From: an uncultured Pelagibacteraceae bacterium
GTDB taxonomy: Bacteria > Pseudomonadota > Alphaproteobacteria > Pelagibacterales > Pelagibacteraceae
Direction of reading: 5' to 3'
Assembly: GCA_902582105.1 (NCBI GenBank)
Contig: CACHQT010000004.1
Span: forward strand, 1-61,779
Length of the DNA: 61,779 nucleotides
Shown: positions 24,150-34,062 of the stretch, piece by piece
How positions within the stretch are numbered: position 1 is the first letter of the stretch
Layout: every line of letters starts with the position of its first letter
Made by a program: the position numbers and the translations under genes
The notes under the pieces: generated by a model
Seen by the model: only the letters and a program-made list of their open reading frames with translations
Told to the model about the DNA's origin: nothing
Database searches by the model: none

Positions 24150-25924
24150 TAATATACTCTTTCTTGAGGTGGAAAATATTGTACATCATTTGATAAGGTA
24201 GATCTATGTACATCTCTATAAGCAATCTTAGTTTTACTTCCTTCACACCAGGATAACGTATGTTTCATAAAATTATTGTCATCCCTTTTAGGATGATCCT
24301 CTCTAGCATGTGCACCTCTACTTTCTTTACGTTCATATGCAGAGTCTATAGTAACAATAGCCTGTCTAATTAAATTATCAAATTCAAGCGTTTCTACTAA
24401 GTCAGTATTAAAAATTAATGACTTATCTTTTACAGAAATAGATTCTATTCCTTCATAAGGCTTTCTAATTTCTTCTACACCTTCTTTTAATGTTTTTTCG
24501 GTTCTAAAAACTGCACATTTTGATTGCATTGTTTTCTGCATAGAAAGTCTTAAATCTGCAGTTCTATTGCTTCCATTTCCATTTCTTAACTTTTCAAATC
24601 TATCTAAACATTTATCTGTTTCAGATTGAGGTATTTCTTCATGAGCTGTACCAGGTTTCACAATTTCTGATGCTCTTTTTGCTGCTGCTCTTCCAAAAAC
24701 GACTAAATCAATTAAAGAATTGGAACCCAATCTATTTGCACCATGAACAGAAACACAAGCTGCTTCTCCAATAGCCATAAGACCAGGAACGATTTTTTCA
24801 GATCCATTTAATGTTAAGACTTCAGCTTTATAGTTTGTAGGAATACCACCCATATTATAATGTACTGTAGGTACTACTGGTATAGGCTCTTTCGTTACAT
24901 CAACGTCAGCAAATAGTCTAGAGGACTCAGAAATCCCTGGTAATCTTTCTTCAATAACTTTTGGATCTAAATGGTTTAAATGAAGATGAACATGATCTTT
25001 TTCTTTTCCAACTCCTCTTCCTTCGTTTATTTCTACAGCTATCGATCTACTTACAACATCTCTAGATGCGAGATCTTTTGCTTTAGGAGCATAACGTTCC
25101 ATAAATCTTTCTCCTTTAGAATTTAGTAGATACCCACCTTCACCTCTTACACCCTCTGAAATTAGAGTTCCATGACCATAAATTCCTGTAGGGTGAAACT
25201 GAACGAACTCCATATCTTGTAGAGGTAAACCAGCTCTCAAAACCATTGCATTTCCATCGCCCGTACATGTATGTGCAGAAGTTGATGAATAGTAAGTCTT
25301 GCCATATCCACCTGTAGCTATAATTGTAATATGTGATCTGAATCTATGAATAGTTCCGTCATTTAAATTCCATGCTATCAAACCCTTACATTCTCCATTT
25401 TTCATTAATAGATCTAATGCAAAATATTCTATAAAAAATTCTGTATTATGTTTTAAAGCTTGACCATACATTGTATGTAATATGGCATGACCGGTTCTAT
25501 CTGCTGCTGCACAAGTTCTTTGTACAGTTTCATTTCCATAATTTTTAGTCATTCCTCCAAAAGGTCTTTGATAAATTTTTCCATCCTCAGTTCGGCTAAA
25601 AGGAACACCATATTTTTCTAATTCCAAAACTGCTCTAGGTGCCTCTTTACATAGATATTCAATACAGTCTTGATCCCCCAGCCAATCAGCTCCTTTCACG
25701 GTATCATACATGTGCCATCTCCAGTCGTCTTCTCCCATGTTTCCTAATGCTGCAGAAATACCACCTTGAGCTGCTGATGTATGGCTTCGAGTAGGAAATA
25801 CTTTTGATATACAGGCTGTTTTTAAACCAGCCTCACTTAAGCCAACAGCTGCTCTTAATCCTGCGCCACCTGCACCCAATACGACGACATCATATTCATG
25901 TTCTATAATTTTATATTTGCTCAT
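24149..25924 (-). CDS. sdhA: Succinate dehydrogenase flavoprotein subunit
   Basis: Oxidises succinate to fumarate using covalent FAD. The FAD-binding [16 protein letters not shown] is at residues 14-29. The covalent flavin histidine is His48 in [13 protein letters not shown]. Substrate-site segments such as [14 protein letters not shown] and [19 protein letters not shown] are intact, as is the C-terminal arginine motif [14 protein letters not shown]. Length 591 is normal. It overlaps sdhD by 4 bp and sdhB by one base. Confidence 0.98.
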   Translation of the reverse strand: MSKYKIIEHEYDVVVLGAGGAGLRAAVGLSEAGLKTACISKVFPTRSHTSAAQGGISAALGNMGEDDWRWHMYDTVKGADWLGDQDCIEYLCKEAPRAVLELEKYGVPFSRTEDGKIYQRPFGGMTKNYGNETVQRTCAAADRTGHAILHTMYGQALKHNTEFFIEYFALDLLMKNGECKGLIAWNLNDGTIHRFRSHITIIATGGYGKTYYSSTSAHTCTGDGNAMVLRAGLPLQDMEFVQFHPTGIYGHGTLISEGVRGEGGYLLNSKGERFMERYAPKAKDLASRDVVSRSIAVEINEGRGVGKEKDHVHLHLNHLDPKVIEERLPGISESSRLFADVDVTKEPIPVVPTVHYNMGGIPTNYKAEVLTLNGSEKIVPGLMAIGEAACVSVHGANRLGSNSLIDLVVFGRAAAKRASEIVKPGTAHEEIPQSETDKCLDRFEKLRNGNGSNRTADLRLSMQKTMQSKCAVFRTEKTLKEGVEEIRKPYEGIESISVKDKSLIFNTDLVETLEFDNLIRQAIVTIDSAYERKESRGAHAREDHPKRDDNNFMKHTLSWCEGSKTKIAYRDVHRSTLSNDVQYFPPQERVY

Positions 25925-26250
25925 TGACTTAATTTAAATAGTGTTAGTAGGGTTGATATAGGTATTATTATAGCAAATAAAAAGAGTAATTTGTTTGCGA
26001 CATTTTTTAATTTTTCATTCTCAATATAGTCTTCAAAAACCTCACTAATACTCAAAGCTGAGTAAAAATAAGCAAAGATAATAAACAATGAAAATAAAAA
26101 TTGCGTCGGTTGGCTAGTAAAAAATAATAATACCTGGTTGTAAGTTTTATCGTAGAAAGATACTAAACTAAATAAAAACCATAGCATCAATGGAACTAGT
26201 ATTGCCGAGCTTATTTTCAAAAATATCCATTTTTTAGTTGCATTAATCAT
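25921..26250 (-). CDS. sdhD: Succinate dehydrogenase membrane anchor SdhD
   Basis: Small hydrophobic anchor with three predicted membrane segments (about residues 14-31, 48-68 and 85-105). The quinone-site Asp-Tyr pair is present as EDYI (Asp74, Tyr75). The residue 11 before the Asp, which is the haem b axial histidine in E. coli SdhD (His71), is Tyr63 here (TAC at 26062-26064), so the canonical haem ligand is absent. Length 109 is normal. It has ATGA-type overlaps with sdhC and sdhA. Assignment rests on position and this motif, since overall identity of SdhD proteins is low. Confidence 0.88.
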   Translation of the reverse strand: MINATKKWIFLKISSAILVPLMLWFLFSLVSFYDKTYNQVLLFFTSQPTQFLFSLFIIFAYFYSALSISEVFEDYIENEKLKNVANKLLFLFAIIIPISTLLTLFKLSQ

Positions 26251-26633
26251 AAAACTAAATTTCTTCCTAAAATAAAAATAAAAATTGTTAAAATAAATGA
26301 TCCAAAAATAACTATAAGGCCAGTTATATTTGAGGTTTTTAATTCAAATCCTATTCCAAAATCCCAAAATAAATGTCTAATTTCACTTAAGATTTGAAAA
26401 GAAAAAGACCAAGCAGTAGCAATAATCACAAATTTACCAAAAAAAGTTCCAAAGAAATTATGTATTAATTCATAATTTGAATTTCCTAAAAGCAAAAGTG
26501 ATACCCAAAAACAAATTAAAGTTATAATTATTATATTTATAATACCAGTTATTCTATGAGAAATTGAAATCAAAGATGATATATGCCAATTATAAATTTG
26601 AATATGTGGTGATATTGGATTATCGTTTTTCAT
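26247..26633 (-). CDS. sdhC: Succinate dehydrogenase cytochrome b556 subunit SdhC
   Basis: Membrane anchor of complex II. The family N-terminus PISPHIQIYNWHISSLISISHRITG includes the quinone-site serine and arginine (Ser23, Arg27). Three membrane segments follow at about 30-50, 66-84 and 104-125. The second signature reads QILSEIRHLFWD; compared with the usual HxxxGIRHLxWD, the haem ligand histidine is Gln80 (CAA at 26394-26396) and the glycine is Glu84. Length 128 is normal. It starts one base into the asd stop and overlaps sdhD by 4 bp. Confidence 0.93.
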   Translation of the reverse strand: MKNDNPISPHIQIYNWHISSLISISHRITGIINIIIITLICFWVSLLLLGNSNYELIHNFFGTFFGKFVIIATAWSFSFQILSEIRHLFWDFGIGFELKTSNITGLIVIFGSFILTIFIFILGRNLVL

Positions 26634-27628
26634 TAATTGTTTTTTATATATGCTTCAGCTATTTCCACGGAGTTCAATGCGGCTCCTCTTAACAAGTTGT
26701 CAGAAACACACCAAAGGTTAATCGAGTTTTTATTTGTATTATCTTTTCTAATTCTAGAAATAAATGTTTCGTTTTTTCCTTCAGCTTCAACTGGTGTTAT
26801 ATAACCTCCATCTTTCCTATCATCAATAACCTTGCATCCATCAGCGCTATTTAAAGCCTCAGTAATTTTTTCCAAAGTGAATGGTTTTTCAAATTCTATA
26901 TTCAAAGATTCTGCATGAGAAACGAGCACCGGAATTCTTACACATGTTGCTGTTAGTTCTATTTTACTATCTAAAATCTTTTTAGTTTCATTAACCATCT
27001 TTATTTCTTCTTTTGTATATCCTTCCTCAACAAACACATCAATATGAGGAATTGCATTAAATGCAATTTGTTTAGTAAAATTTTTTGAAATAATTTTTTT
27101 ATTATTTAAAGAAAGTTTAGTTTGCTCTATCAGCTCATCCATCGGCGCTTTACCTGCGCCTGAAGTAGACTGATACGTAGAAATAACTACTCTTTTGACA
27201 TTAAACAAATCATGTAATGGTTTTAAAATTATAACGAGTTGGGCTGTTGAACAATTTGGGTTTGCGATTATATTTTTTTTTAAATTTTTTAGTTGGTTTG
27301 AATTAACCTGAGGAACAATTAAGGGTACATCGGGATCCATTCTAAAATGACTCGAGTTATCTATTACAACAGAATGTTTTGCAGCAATTGGAACATATTT
27401 TTCAGAAATTTTTCCTCCTGCTGAAAAAAAAGTAATATTTGCTTTTGAAAAATCAAAGCTTTCTAAATTTTCAACTTCAACTTCTTTGCCTTTGAATTTT
27501 AATTTTGATCCAGCACTTTTAGATGATGCAACTAAATACAAATTACCTATAGAAAAGTTTTTTTTTTCTAAAACTTCAATAATTTTTCTTCCAACATTTC
27601 CTGTTGCGCCTACTATCGCTATATTCAT
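26633..27628 (-). CDS. asd: Aspartate-semialdehyde dehydrogenase
   Basis: Reduces aspartyl phosphate to aspartate semialdehyde for lysine, diaminopimelate, threonine and methionine. The NADP-binding IAIVGATGNVGRK is at the N-terminus, and the catalytic Cys126 is in NPNCSTAQLV. SLNIEFEKPFT with a histidine in VSHAES completes the active site. Length 331 is typical. It follows dmdA by 15 bp and overlaps the start of sdhC. Being beside dmdA may be only operon packing, although both relate to sulfur and methyl metabolism through methionine. Confidence 0.95.
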   Translation of the reverse strand: MNIAIVGATGNVGRKIIEVLEKKNFSIGNLYLVASSKSAGSKLKFKGKEVEVENLESFDFSKANITFFSAGGKISEKYVPIAAKHSVVIDNSSHFRMDPDVPLIVPQVNSNQLKNLKKNIIANPNCSTAQLVIILKPLHDLFNVKRVVISTYQSTSGAGKAPMDELIEQTKLSLNNKKIISKNFTKQIAFNAIPHIDVFVEEGYTKEEIKMVNETKKILDSKIELTATCVRIPVLVSHAESLNIEFEKPFTLEKITEALNSADGCKVIDDRKDGGYITPVEAEGKNETFISRIRKDNTNKNSINLWCVSDNLLRGAALNSVEIAEAYIKNN

Positions 27629-27643
27629 GATGAATTAGTTATA

Positions 27644-28753
27644 CTAAATGAAAGGTAAATCGCAAACTTTTCCCTCAAAAACATCATCATTTATTGATAT
27701 TTTAAATGTTTCCGAAACTTCAAAGTAAGGTTTATCAATCATTGCGATCCCAATTACTTTTTTAAAATGTGGTGAATAAGTTCCTGATCTTAATTCACCA
27801 ATTTTTGAATTTTTTCCATTAATAAGATTGATTGATTTTGATACATTTATTTCTTTTGCATCAATTACTACCCCCATTAACTTTCTTGTAACTCCTTTTT
27901 TTTTAATTTCTTTTAGTTTTTCTTTTCCAAGAAAATTAATATCTGTATCTAAATTTACATATTTATCTAATCCACACTCCAGTGGGTTATCATCATTATC
28001 CATATCATTACCATATGATAATAAAGCACTTTCAATTCTTTCAATTAAATTTGGACAACCAGCTTTTACATTAAATTCTTTTCCAACTTCAAATAATTTA
28101 TCATATAAAGCTAATCCTGATTCTGTATTTTCTACATAAATTTCATAACCTCCTTGTTTTGACCACCCAGATTTTGCAATTAAATGTTTTGCTCCTGCAA
28201 ATTCAAAATAATCAAAACCAAAAAATTTCATTTCGGTTATTTTTTTTCCAAATATTTTTTCCATAAGCGCAAATGATTTTGGTCCTTGCACAGCTAATAT
28301 ATCAACGTTGGGCTCAAATATTTTAACATCAAATTTGTTTCCTATGGCTAATCCTTTTGCAAATAAAATAACATCTGAGTCTGCGATAGAAATCCACCAA
28401 CGATCTTCTCCTAGTTTTAAAATTACAGGATCATTAATAATTCCTGCTTTATCATCAATAATTGGACAATAATAACATCTTCCTATTTTAGATTTTGATA
28501 GATCTCTACACGTCATTAATTGAACTAATTTTCCAGAGTCTTTGCCAGATATTTCAACTTGTCTTTCTCCAGCTACATCCCAAACTTGTACATTTTCTTT
28601 TAAATGATGGTAAGAATCTTCTAAAGATCCAAAAGCAGCAGGCAAAAGCATATGGTTGTAAGATGTATAAGCAGTCACACCTTGTTTTTCAATTCTTGAA
28701 GTGTATGGTGTGCTTCTAAGTCTTCTAGATCTTGCAATAGAATAATTTTTCAT
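27644..28753 (-). CDS. dmdA: Dimethylsulfoniopropionate demethylase DmdA
   Basis: Transfers a methyl group from DMSP to tetrahydrofolate, giving 3-methylthiopropionate (MMPA) and 5-methyl-THF. The 369-residue protein belongs to the GcvT/aminomethyltransferase fold. Segments [16 protein letters not shown] and [19 protein letters not shown], and the length, match my memory of Pelagibacter DmdA rather than true GcvT. The ATG overlaps the stop of the upstream hydrolase gene (ATGA). With dmdB- and dmdC-like genes upstream, context supports demethylase rather than glycine cleavage. No gcvH or gcvP is nearby. Confidence 0.92.
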   Translation of the reverse strand: MKNYSIARSRRLRSTPYTSRIEKQGVTAYTSYNHMLLPAAFGSLEDSYHHLKENVQVWDVAGERQVEISGKDSGKLVQLMTCRDLSKSKIGRCYYCPIIDDKAGIINDPVILKLGEDRWWISIADSDVILFAKGLAIGNKFDVKIFEPNVDILAVQGPKSFALMEKIFGKKITEMKFFGFDYFEFAGAKHLIAKSGWSKQGGYEIYVENTESGLALYDKLFEVGKEFNVKAGCPNLIERIESALLSYGNDMDNDDNPLECGLDKYVNLDTDINFLGKEKLKEIKKKGVTRKLMGVVIDAKEINVSKSINLINGKNSKIGELRSGTYSPHFKKVIGIAMIDKPYFEVSETFKISINDDVFEGKVCDLPFI

Positions 28754-29532
28754 TTATTTTTTTGTATAAATTCTTTTACTAATTTTCTCATTTCAAATGC
28801 TTTTTCAAAAAGTATCATATGACCACAATTTGAAATAATTTTGGTTTGGCAGTTTTTTATCTGCTCTGACATTTTAACTCCAACCTTAATTGGCACCATT
28901 TTATCTAATTCTCCAAAAATACATAACGTTGAACAATTAATTTTTTTAATTGCATTTTCGCCATCCTTATAATTATTACAGGCGTTTAAGTCTACTGCTA
29001 ATACTTCTCGGATAGCTCTTGCAGAATTTACAATTTTTTTCACTGGATTCCCGCCTATAAAAGCTTTAGATCCCTCATAGCCCCATTTCATCATTAACAA
29101 AACTGCTTTTTCGTCTCCAGACTCTGCTAAATCTATAAGTTCTCTGTTAACTGGCATTTTGTTTGAACCAGCAACTAAAACCAACTTGTCAATTAACTCT
29201 GGATATCTAGAAGCAAAGTCAATTCCAACAAGAGTTCCTTGTGAGTGTCCCATAAAACTAATTTTGGAAAGATCTAAAACATTAATTAAAGATTTTACCC
29301 AATCAGAAATTGACTCAATAGATTTTAAAGAAGGTCCCTCAGATTCTCCATGACCTGGTAAATCTACTGATAGAACATTAAATCCATTTGCTGAGTAAAA
29401 TTGCTCATGGAGAGACCAGACTATATGTGTAAGTCCACTGCCGTGCATCAATAAAATTGATGGCTTGTTTTTATCAATACTCATGCCACTAGTTGACATG
29501 AATACGTCTTTATTATCGACGTTTAAATTCAG
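28750..29532 (-). CDS. Alpha/beta hydrolase in the dmd operon, apparent CTG start
   Basis: Predicted soluble serine hydrolase. The oxyanion region is LMHGSG, the nucleophile elbow is GHSQG, the acid lies in FGELDKMVP and the histidine in [10 protein letters not shown], so the catalytic triad is complete. An ATG at 29499 has no upstream ribosome-binding site. A CTG at 29532-29530 lies 5 bases after AAGGAG (29543-29538) and overlaps the stop of the ligase gene; starting there adds 11 residues that fit the family's usual N-terminal strand. The 3' end overlaps dmdA by an ATGA. The substrate is unknown; context suggests an ester or thioester from DMSP breakdown. Confidence 0.8.
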   Translation of the reverse strand: MNLNVDNKDVFMSTSGMSIDKNKPSILLMHGSGLTHIVWSLHEQFYSANGFNVLSVDLPGHGESEGPSLKSIESISDWVKSLINVLDLSKISFMGHSQGTLVGIDFASRYPELIDKLVLVAGSNKMPVNRELIDLAESGDEKAVLLMMKWGYEGSKAFIGGNPVKKIVNSARAIREVLAVDLNACNNYKDGENAIKKINCSTLCIFGELDKMVPIKVGVKMSEQIKNCQTKIISNCGHMILFEKAFEMRKLVKEFIQKNK

Positions 29533-31157
29533 TTTAACTCCTTGGCCTTTTTTCTTAATTCAAATTTTTGGATTTTTCCCGTAGATGTCTTTGGAAGTTC
29601 ACAAAATTCAACTTTTTTTGGAACTTTAAAGCTTGCAAGAGTTTCTTTACAAAAAGAAATTAATTCTTTTTCAGTAACTGGCTTATCTTTAACCATTTCT
29701 ATAAATGCACAAGGAACTTCTCCCCACTTTTCATCAGGTTTTGCCACTACTGCAGCAATAGATACGGAAGGATGTTTCGCTAATGTATTTTCTATCTCGA
29801 TTGATGATATATTTTCGCCACCAGAAATAATTATATCTTTAGATCTATCTTGTATCTTTACATAGCCATCTGGATGCATTACTGCCAAATCTCCTGTGTG
29901 AAACCATCCACCTTTCATCGCTTTATCTGTAGCATCTTTGTCTTTAAAATAGCCTTTCATTACTATATTTCCTCTAATCATTATCTCGCCAATTGTTTTA
30001 CCATCCCTTGGAACCTCTTTCATAGTCTCTGGATCCATAATTGTTGCACCTTCTGTATTTGGGTATCTCACTCCTTGCCTAGCTTTAATCTCATTTTGTT
30101 TTTCTTCCTCCAAATCTTCCCATGACTCATTCCATGCACATTGAGTTACATGTCCGTAGGTTTCAGTTAACCCATAAACATGCATTACTTCAAAACCAAG
30201 ATTTTTCATTTTTTTAAAAATAATACTCGGTGGAGGCGCACCTGCAGTTAATACATAAACTTTATGTTTTAATTTTTTACGATCGCTTTCAGGTGCTCCA
30301 GTAATCATATTAAGTACGATTGGCGCACCTCCAAAGTGAGTTACATTATATTTTTCTATTAGTTCAAAGATTTTTTTAATATCAATATTTCTAAGGCAAA
30401 TTGTTCTTCCATTTAACATCGGAACAGTCCAAGGATAACACCAACCATTGCAGTGAAACATTGGTACTATAGTTAGAAAGTTTAATCTGTTTGGCATATT
30501 CCATGCTACTGCACTACCAGTAGCCATTAAATATGATCCTCTATGATGATACACAACTCCTTTTGGGTTTCCTGTTGTGCCAGATGTGTAACTTAATGAA
30601 ATAGCTTGCCACTCATCTTCTGGCATTTTCCAAATATAGTTCTCATCGCCGGTATTTAAAAATTCTTCATACTCTAAATTACCAATTTTTTCTAATTTTG
30701 ACTGGTCTGCATATTTATCATTTATATCAATTATGGTAATTTTTTTTTTTATAGCGTTTAATGCTTTTTTAACCTCTGTATGAAGTTGTCTATCAACAAC
30801 TAAAACTTTTGCATCACTGTGTTCTAAAATGTAGCCGATAGTCTTAGCGTCTAATCTGATATTAATTGTATTTAATACTGCACCAGTCATAGGAACAGAA
30901 TAATGAGCTTCAAAAATTTCTGGAGTATTAAAAGCCAAAAATGAAACTGTATCTCCTTTTTGAATTCCAATTTTCTCTAATGCGCTCGCAAATTTAATAC
31001 ACCTTTTATACACTTCACTCCAAGTATATTTTCTATCTTCATATACGATTGCTTCATAATTTGGATAAATATCTTTGGCTCTTTGTAAAAAAGATATAGG
31101 TGTTAGTGGAACAAAATTAGCATCATTTTTATTTAAATTTGTTTCGTAGTGACTCAT
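29529..31157 (-). CDS. dmdB: Acyl-CoA ligase, probable MMPA-CoA ligase DmdB
   Basis: AMP-forming acyl-CoA synthetase of 542 residues. The ATP-binding signature SLSYTSGTTGNPKGVV is near 185-200. The hinge/adenylate segment is GWFHTGDLAVMHPDGYVKI, and the catalytic lysine is in KTSTGKIQKFELR at the C-terminus. The family also covers medium-chain and aryl-acid ligases. Assignment to MMPA + CoA + ATP -> MMPA-CoA rests on the operon: it lies between a dmdC-like dehydrogenase (5-bp gap) and the hydrolase-dmdA pair. Function as a ligase is sure; the substrate is inferred. Confidence 0.82.
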   Translation of the reverse strand: MSHYETNLNKNDANFVPLTPISFLQRAKDIYPNYEAIVYEDRKYTWSEVYKRCIKFASALEKIGIQKGDTVSFLAFNTPEIFEAHYSVPMTGAVLNTINIRLDAKTIGYILEHSDAKVLVVDRQLHTEVKKALNAIKKKITIIDINDKYADQSKLEKIGNLEYEEFLNTGDENYIWKMPEDEWQAISLSYTSGTTGNPKGVVYHHRGSYLMATGSAVAWNMPNRLNFLTIVPMFHCNGWCYPWTVPMLNGRTICLRNIDIKKIFELIEKYNVTHFGGAPIVLNMITGAPESDRKKLKHKVYVLTAGAPPPSIIFKKMKNLGFEVMHVYGLTETYGHVTQCAWNESWEDLEEEKQNEIKARQGVRYPNTEGATIMDPETMKEVPRDGKTIGEIMIRGNIVMKGYFKDKDATDKAMKGGWFHTGDLAVMHPDGYVKIQDRSKDIIISGGENISSIEIENTLAKHPSVSIAAVVAKPDEKWGEVPCAFIEMVKDKPVTEKELISFCKETLASFKVPKKVEFCELPKTSTGKIQKFELRKKAKELN

Positions 31158-31162
31158 AATAA

Positions 31163-32929
31163 TTAATTGAATTTAAAGTCCATTATATATTTGCTTCCAG
31201 TAGTTGCAGACAAATAATGACTTTCTACTCTAGGTAAGACTCTATTGAAATAAAAATTTGCAGTTTGAATTTTATCCTCATAAAAATCTTTGTTATTTGA
31301 ATAATCCTTATAACTAACCTCTAGAACTTTCAGCCAAGAATAGCCAATTGCAACATAACCAAGCACTCTTAAATAATCATTTGAAGCTGCATTCGCATCA
31401 TCTTTAGAATTTTTTATTTTTTCTTTCATCCAGCCTGAAAATAAGTTTAATTTCTCAATATACGTTTTAAGTTTTTCTACAAATGGTTTTAAATTATCAT
31501 TACTATCATTTAAATCACTTGAGATCATTTTAATATAATTATCAATTACATCGCCGTTCTTATTAACTAATTTTCTAAATACTAAATCAATTGCTTGAAC
31601 AGAATTTGTTCCTTCATAAATTGGGGTAATTCTATTATCCCTATATAATTGCTCAATGCCCTGGTCTTTAGTGTAGCCATATCCACCATATATTTGCATT
31701 GCATCGCTTGTTATTTCCATTCCTAAATCTGAAAATAAAGATTTTACAACTGGGGTCATTAAAGAAACTAGATCAGTTGCTTCTTGCTTAATTTTTTGGT
31801 CACTATGGTTTAAACTTACCTCAGTTTGTTGAGACAACCAGAAACATAATGCTCTTTCTCCTTCTATAATTGATTTCATATTTAATAAAGTTTTTCTTAT
31901 ATCTGCATGTTCAATAATTAGATCAGCACTACCATTTTTTGATTTACTGTTATTGCTTTTTCCTTGTTTTCTTTCTTTCGCATAGCTTAGTGAATTTTGA
32001 TAAGCAATTTCTGACAAACCTAAACCTTGTATTCCTACTACAATTCTCTCTAAATTCATCATTGTAAACATTTGGCTTAGTCCCTTATTTTTTGGACCAA
32101 TCATATAGCCAAGCGCATCATCAAAATTTAAAACACAAGTAGCAGAACCTTTTATTCCCATTTTTGTTTCGATAGATCCCGTAGATATTCCATTTCTAGT
32201 TCCAATAGTTCCATCTTCTTTAACAATAAATTTTGGTACCAAAAATAAACTTATTCCTTTTGTGCCTGGTGGAGAATCTGAAGCTCTTGCAATTACTAAA
32301 TGAATAATATTTTCTGTAAGATCATGATCGCCTGAAGTAATAAAGATTTTTTGTCCTGTTATTTTAAATGTACCATCACCTTGTTCTGTTGCTTTTGTTT
32401 TAAGCAATCCAAGGTCAGTACCACATACTGGTTCTGTTAAGCACATTGTTCCACTCCATTTTCCCTCAACCATCTTTGGTAGATATTTATCTTTTATTTC
32501 GTCTGTTGCATGATGATGAATACAATTATAAGCTCCAAGTGTTAATTCGCTATAAAGTTTAAATGCAAGACTAGATGATGATAACATTTCATCAAAAAAT
32601 GCACTCACAGTTCTTGGCATTCCTTGTCCTCCATATTTAGGATCACAAGATAAAGACGTCCAACCATCTTCAATAAACTTTCTATATACATCTTTATAAC
32701 CAGGCGGTGTCCTAACAACTCCATTTTCTAAAACAGTAGGATTTTCATCTCCAGCTTTTGCAAGGGGTAAAATTAAATTTTGATTAATTTTTGCAGCTTC
32801 TTCTAAAATATTCTTAACCAATTCAGAGTTAACTTCTTTATATTTTTCAATCTCATTATAGTTTTTATTATTTCTTAACTTATCGAAAAGAAACATCATA
32901 TCTTCTAGTGGAGCTGTGTAATTTGGCAT
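31163..32929 (-). CDS. dmdC: Acyl-CoA dehydrogenase, probable MMPA-CoA dehydrogenase DmdC
   Basis: FAD acyl-CoA dehydrogenase of 588 residues, the long form typical of DmdC rather than the roughly 390-residue short-chain enzymes. Visible parts are the flavin/substrate region MCLTEPVCGTDLGLLKTKA with ITGQKIFITSGDHDL, the C-terminal YGGYGYTKDQGIEQLYRD and the catalytic glutamate in IYEGTNSVQ near residue 430. A C-terminal extension of about 140 residues follows. Oxidation of MMPA-CoA to methylthioacryloyl-CoA is inferred from the dmd context. It starts 26 bp after leuB. Confidence 0.82.
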   Translation of the reverse strand: MPNYTAPLEDMMFLFDKLRNNKNYNEIEKYKEVNSELVKNILEEAAKINQNLILPLAKAGDENPTVLENGVVRTPPGYKDVYRKFIEDGWTSLSCDPKYGGQGMPRTVSAFFDEMLSSSSLAFKLYSELTLGAYNCIHHHATDEIKDKYLPKMVEGKWSGTMCLTEPVCGTDLGLLKTKATEQGDGTFKITGQKIFITSGDHDLTENIIHLVIARASDSPPGTKGISLFLVPKFIVKEDGTIGTRNGISTGSIETKMGIKGSATCVLNFDDALGYMIGPKNKGLSQMFTMMNLERIVVGIQGLGLSEIAYQNSLSYAKERKQGKSNNSKSKNGSADLIIEHADIRKTLLNMKSIIEGERALCFWLSQQTEVSLNHSDQKIKQEATDLVSLMTPVVKSLFSDLGMEITSDAMQIYGGYGYTKDQGIEQLYRDNRITPIYEGTNSVQAIDLVFRKLVNKNGDVIDNYIKMISSDLNDSNDNLKPFVEKLKTYIEKLNLFSGWMKEKIKNSKDDANAASNDYLRVLGYVAIGYSWLKVLEVSYKDYSNNKDFYEDKIQTANFYFNRVLPRVESHYLSATTGSKYIMDFKFN

Positions 32930-32955
32930 TTTAGAAGTTTAGAATAAATGATTAA

Positions 32956-34062
32956 TTATTGCAATTTTGAAATTATCGCATCACCCATTTGAGAGGTAGA
33001 TACTTCCTTTTTGCCTTTTGATATAATATCTTTTGTTCTTAAACCATCATTTAGCACATCTTGTACAGCTTTTTCTAAATTGTCAGCTTCTTTATCTAAG
33101 TCTAGCGAATATCTTAATGCCATAGCAAAACTTAAAATTGTTGCTATTGGATTTGCAATTCCCTTACCGGCTATGTCTGGAGCTGAACCATGTATTGGTT
33201 CATACATAGCTCGCATTTCACCATCCTTATTTTTTGCACCTAATGACGCTGAGGGCAAAAGGCCTAATGAACCGGTTAACATGGATGCTTGATCTGACAA
33301 CATGTCTCCAAACAGGTTATCAGTTACAATAACATCAAACTGCTTAGGATTTCTTAGCAATTGCATAGCACAATTATCAGCTAGCATGTGATTTAATTCA
33401 ACTTCTTTAAACTCTTCATCATGTAAGGTTTGGACCTCTTCTTTCCAAAGTTGTCCTGCCTCCATTACATTTGATTTTTCACAAGAAGTAACTTTATTCG
33501 ATCTTTTTTTGGCTAAATCAAAAGCAACTCTTGCTACTCTTACAATTTCACTACTAGTATAAGAATGAGTATTAATTCCTTTTCTTTCACCATTGTCTAT
33601 AGGCTTAATGCCTCTTGGTTCTCCAAAATATATACCTCCAGTTAGCTCTCTTACAATCATAATATCTAAACCCGAAACAATTTCAGGTTTAAGAGTAGAT
33701 GCATCAACCAATTGTTTAAAACATATTGCTGGTCTTAAATTTGCGAATAATTTTAATTCTTTTCTTAATTTCAATAAAGCTCTTTCAGGTTTTTTAGAAA
33801 ATTCAAGATTGTCCCATTTGGGTCCGCCAACTGCACCTAATATTACAACTTCACTTTCTAGAGCTTTATAAAAAACTTCATCTGTAATTGGAGTTCCATG
33901 CGCGTCATAAGATGCACCTCCTGCCAAATCTTCATCAATTTCAAAATCTAAAGATTTTTTTGAATTAAACCATGTAATAATTTTTTTTACCTCATTAGTT
34001 ACTTCTGGACCAACGCCGTCTCCTGGCAAAAGTAAAATTTTTCGTTTTTTAACCTTAATCAT
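32956..34062 (-). CDS. leuB: 3-isopropylmalate dehydrogenase
   Basis: NAD-dependent oxidative decarboxylation in leucine synthesis. [12 protein letters not shown] opens the protein; [19 protein letters not shown] and [26 protein letters not shown] are characteristic, and [19 protein letters not shown] marks the cofactor/substrate region. The length of 368 is normal. It overlaps leuD by 8 bp. Transcription order is leuC-leuD-leuB; leuA is not in the window. Confidence 0.96.
   Translation of the reverse strand: MIKVKKRKILLLPGDGVGPEVTNEVKKIITWFNSKKSLDFEIDEDLAGGASYDAHGTPITDEVFYKALESEVVILGAVGGPKWDNLEFSKKPERALLKLRKELKLFANLRPAICFKQLVDASTLKPEIVSGLDIMIVRELTGGIYFGEPRGIKPIDNGERKGINTHSYTSSEIVRVARVAFDLAKKRSNKVTSCEKSNVMEAGQLWKEEVQTLHDEEFKEVELNHMLADNCAMQLLRNPKQFDVIVTDNLFGDMLSDQASMLTGSLGLLPSASLGAKNKDGEMRAMYEPIHGSAPDIAGKGIANPIATILSFAMALRYSLDLDKEADNLEKAVQDVLNDGLRTKDIISKGKKEVSTSQMGDAIISKLQ

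Noticed and set aside
27600-29532. dmdA as an ordinary gcvT (glycine cleavage T protein)
   Set aside because: Sequence segments match DmdA as remembered, no gcvH or gcvP is near, and dmdB- and dmdC-like genes are in the same operon.
32930-32955. SAM riboswitch or other leader in front of the dmd operon
   Set aside because: Only 26 bp separate leuB from the dmdC-like gene; there is no room for an aptamer and no hairpin is visible.
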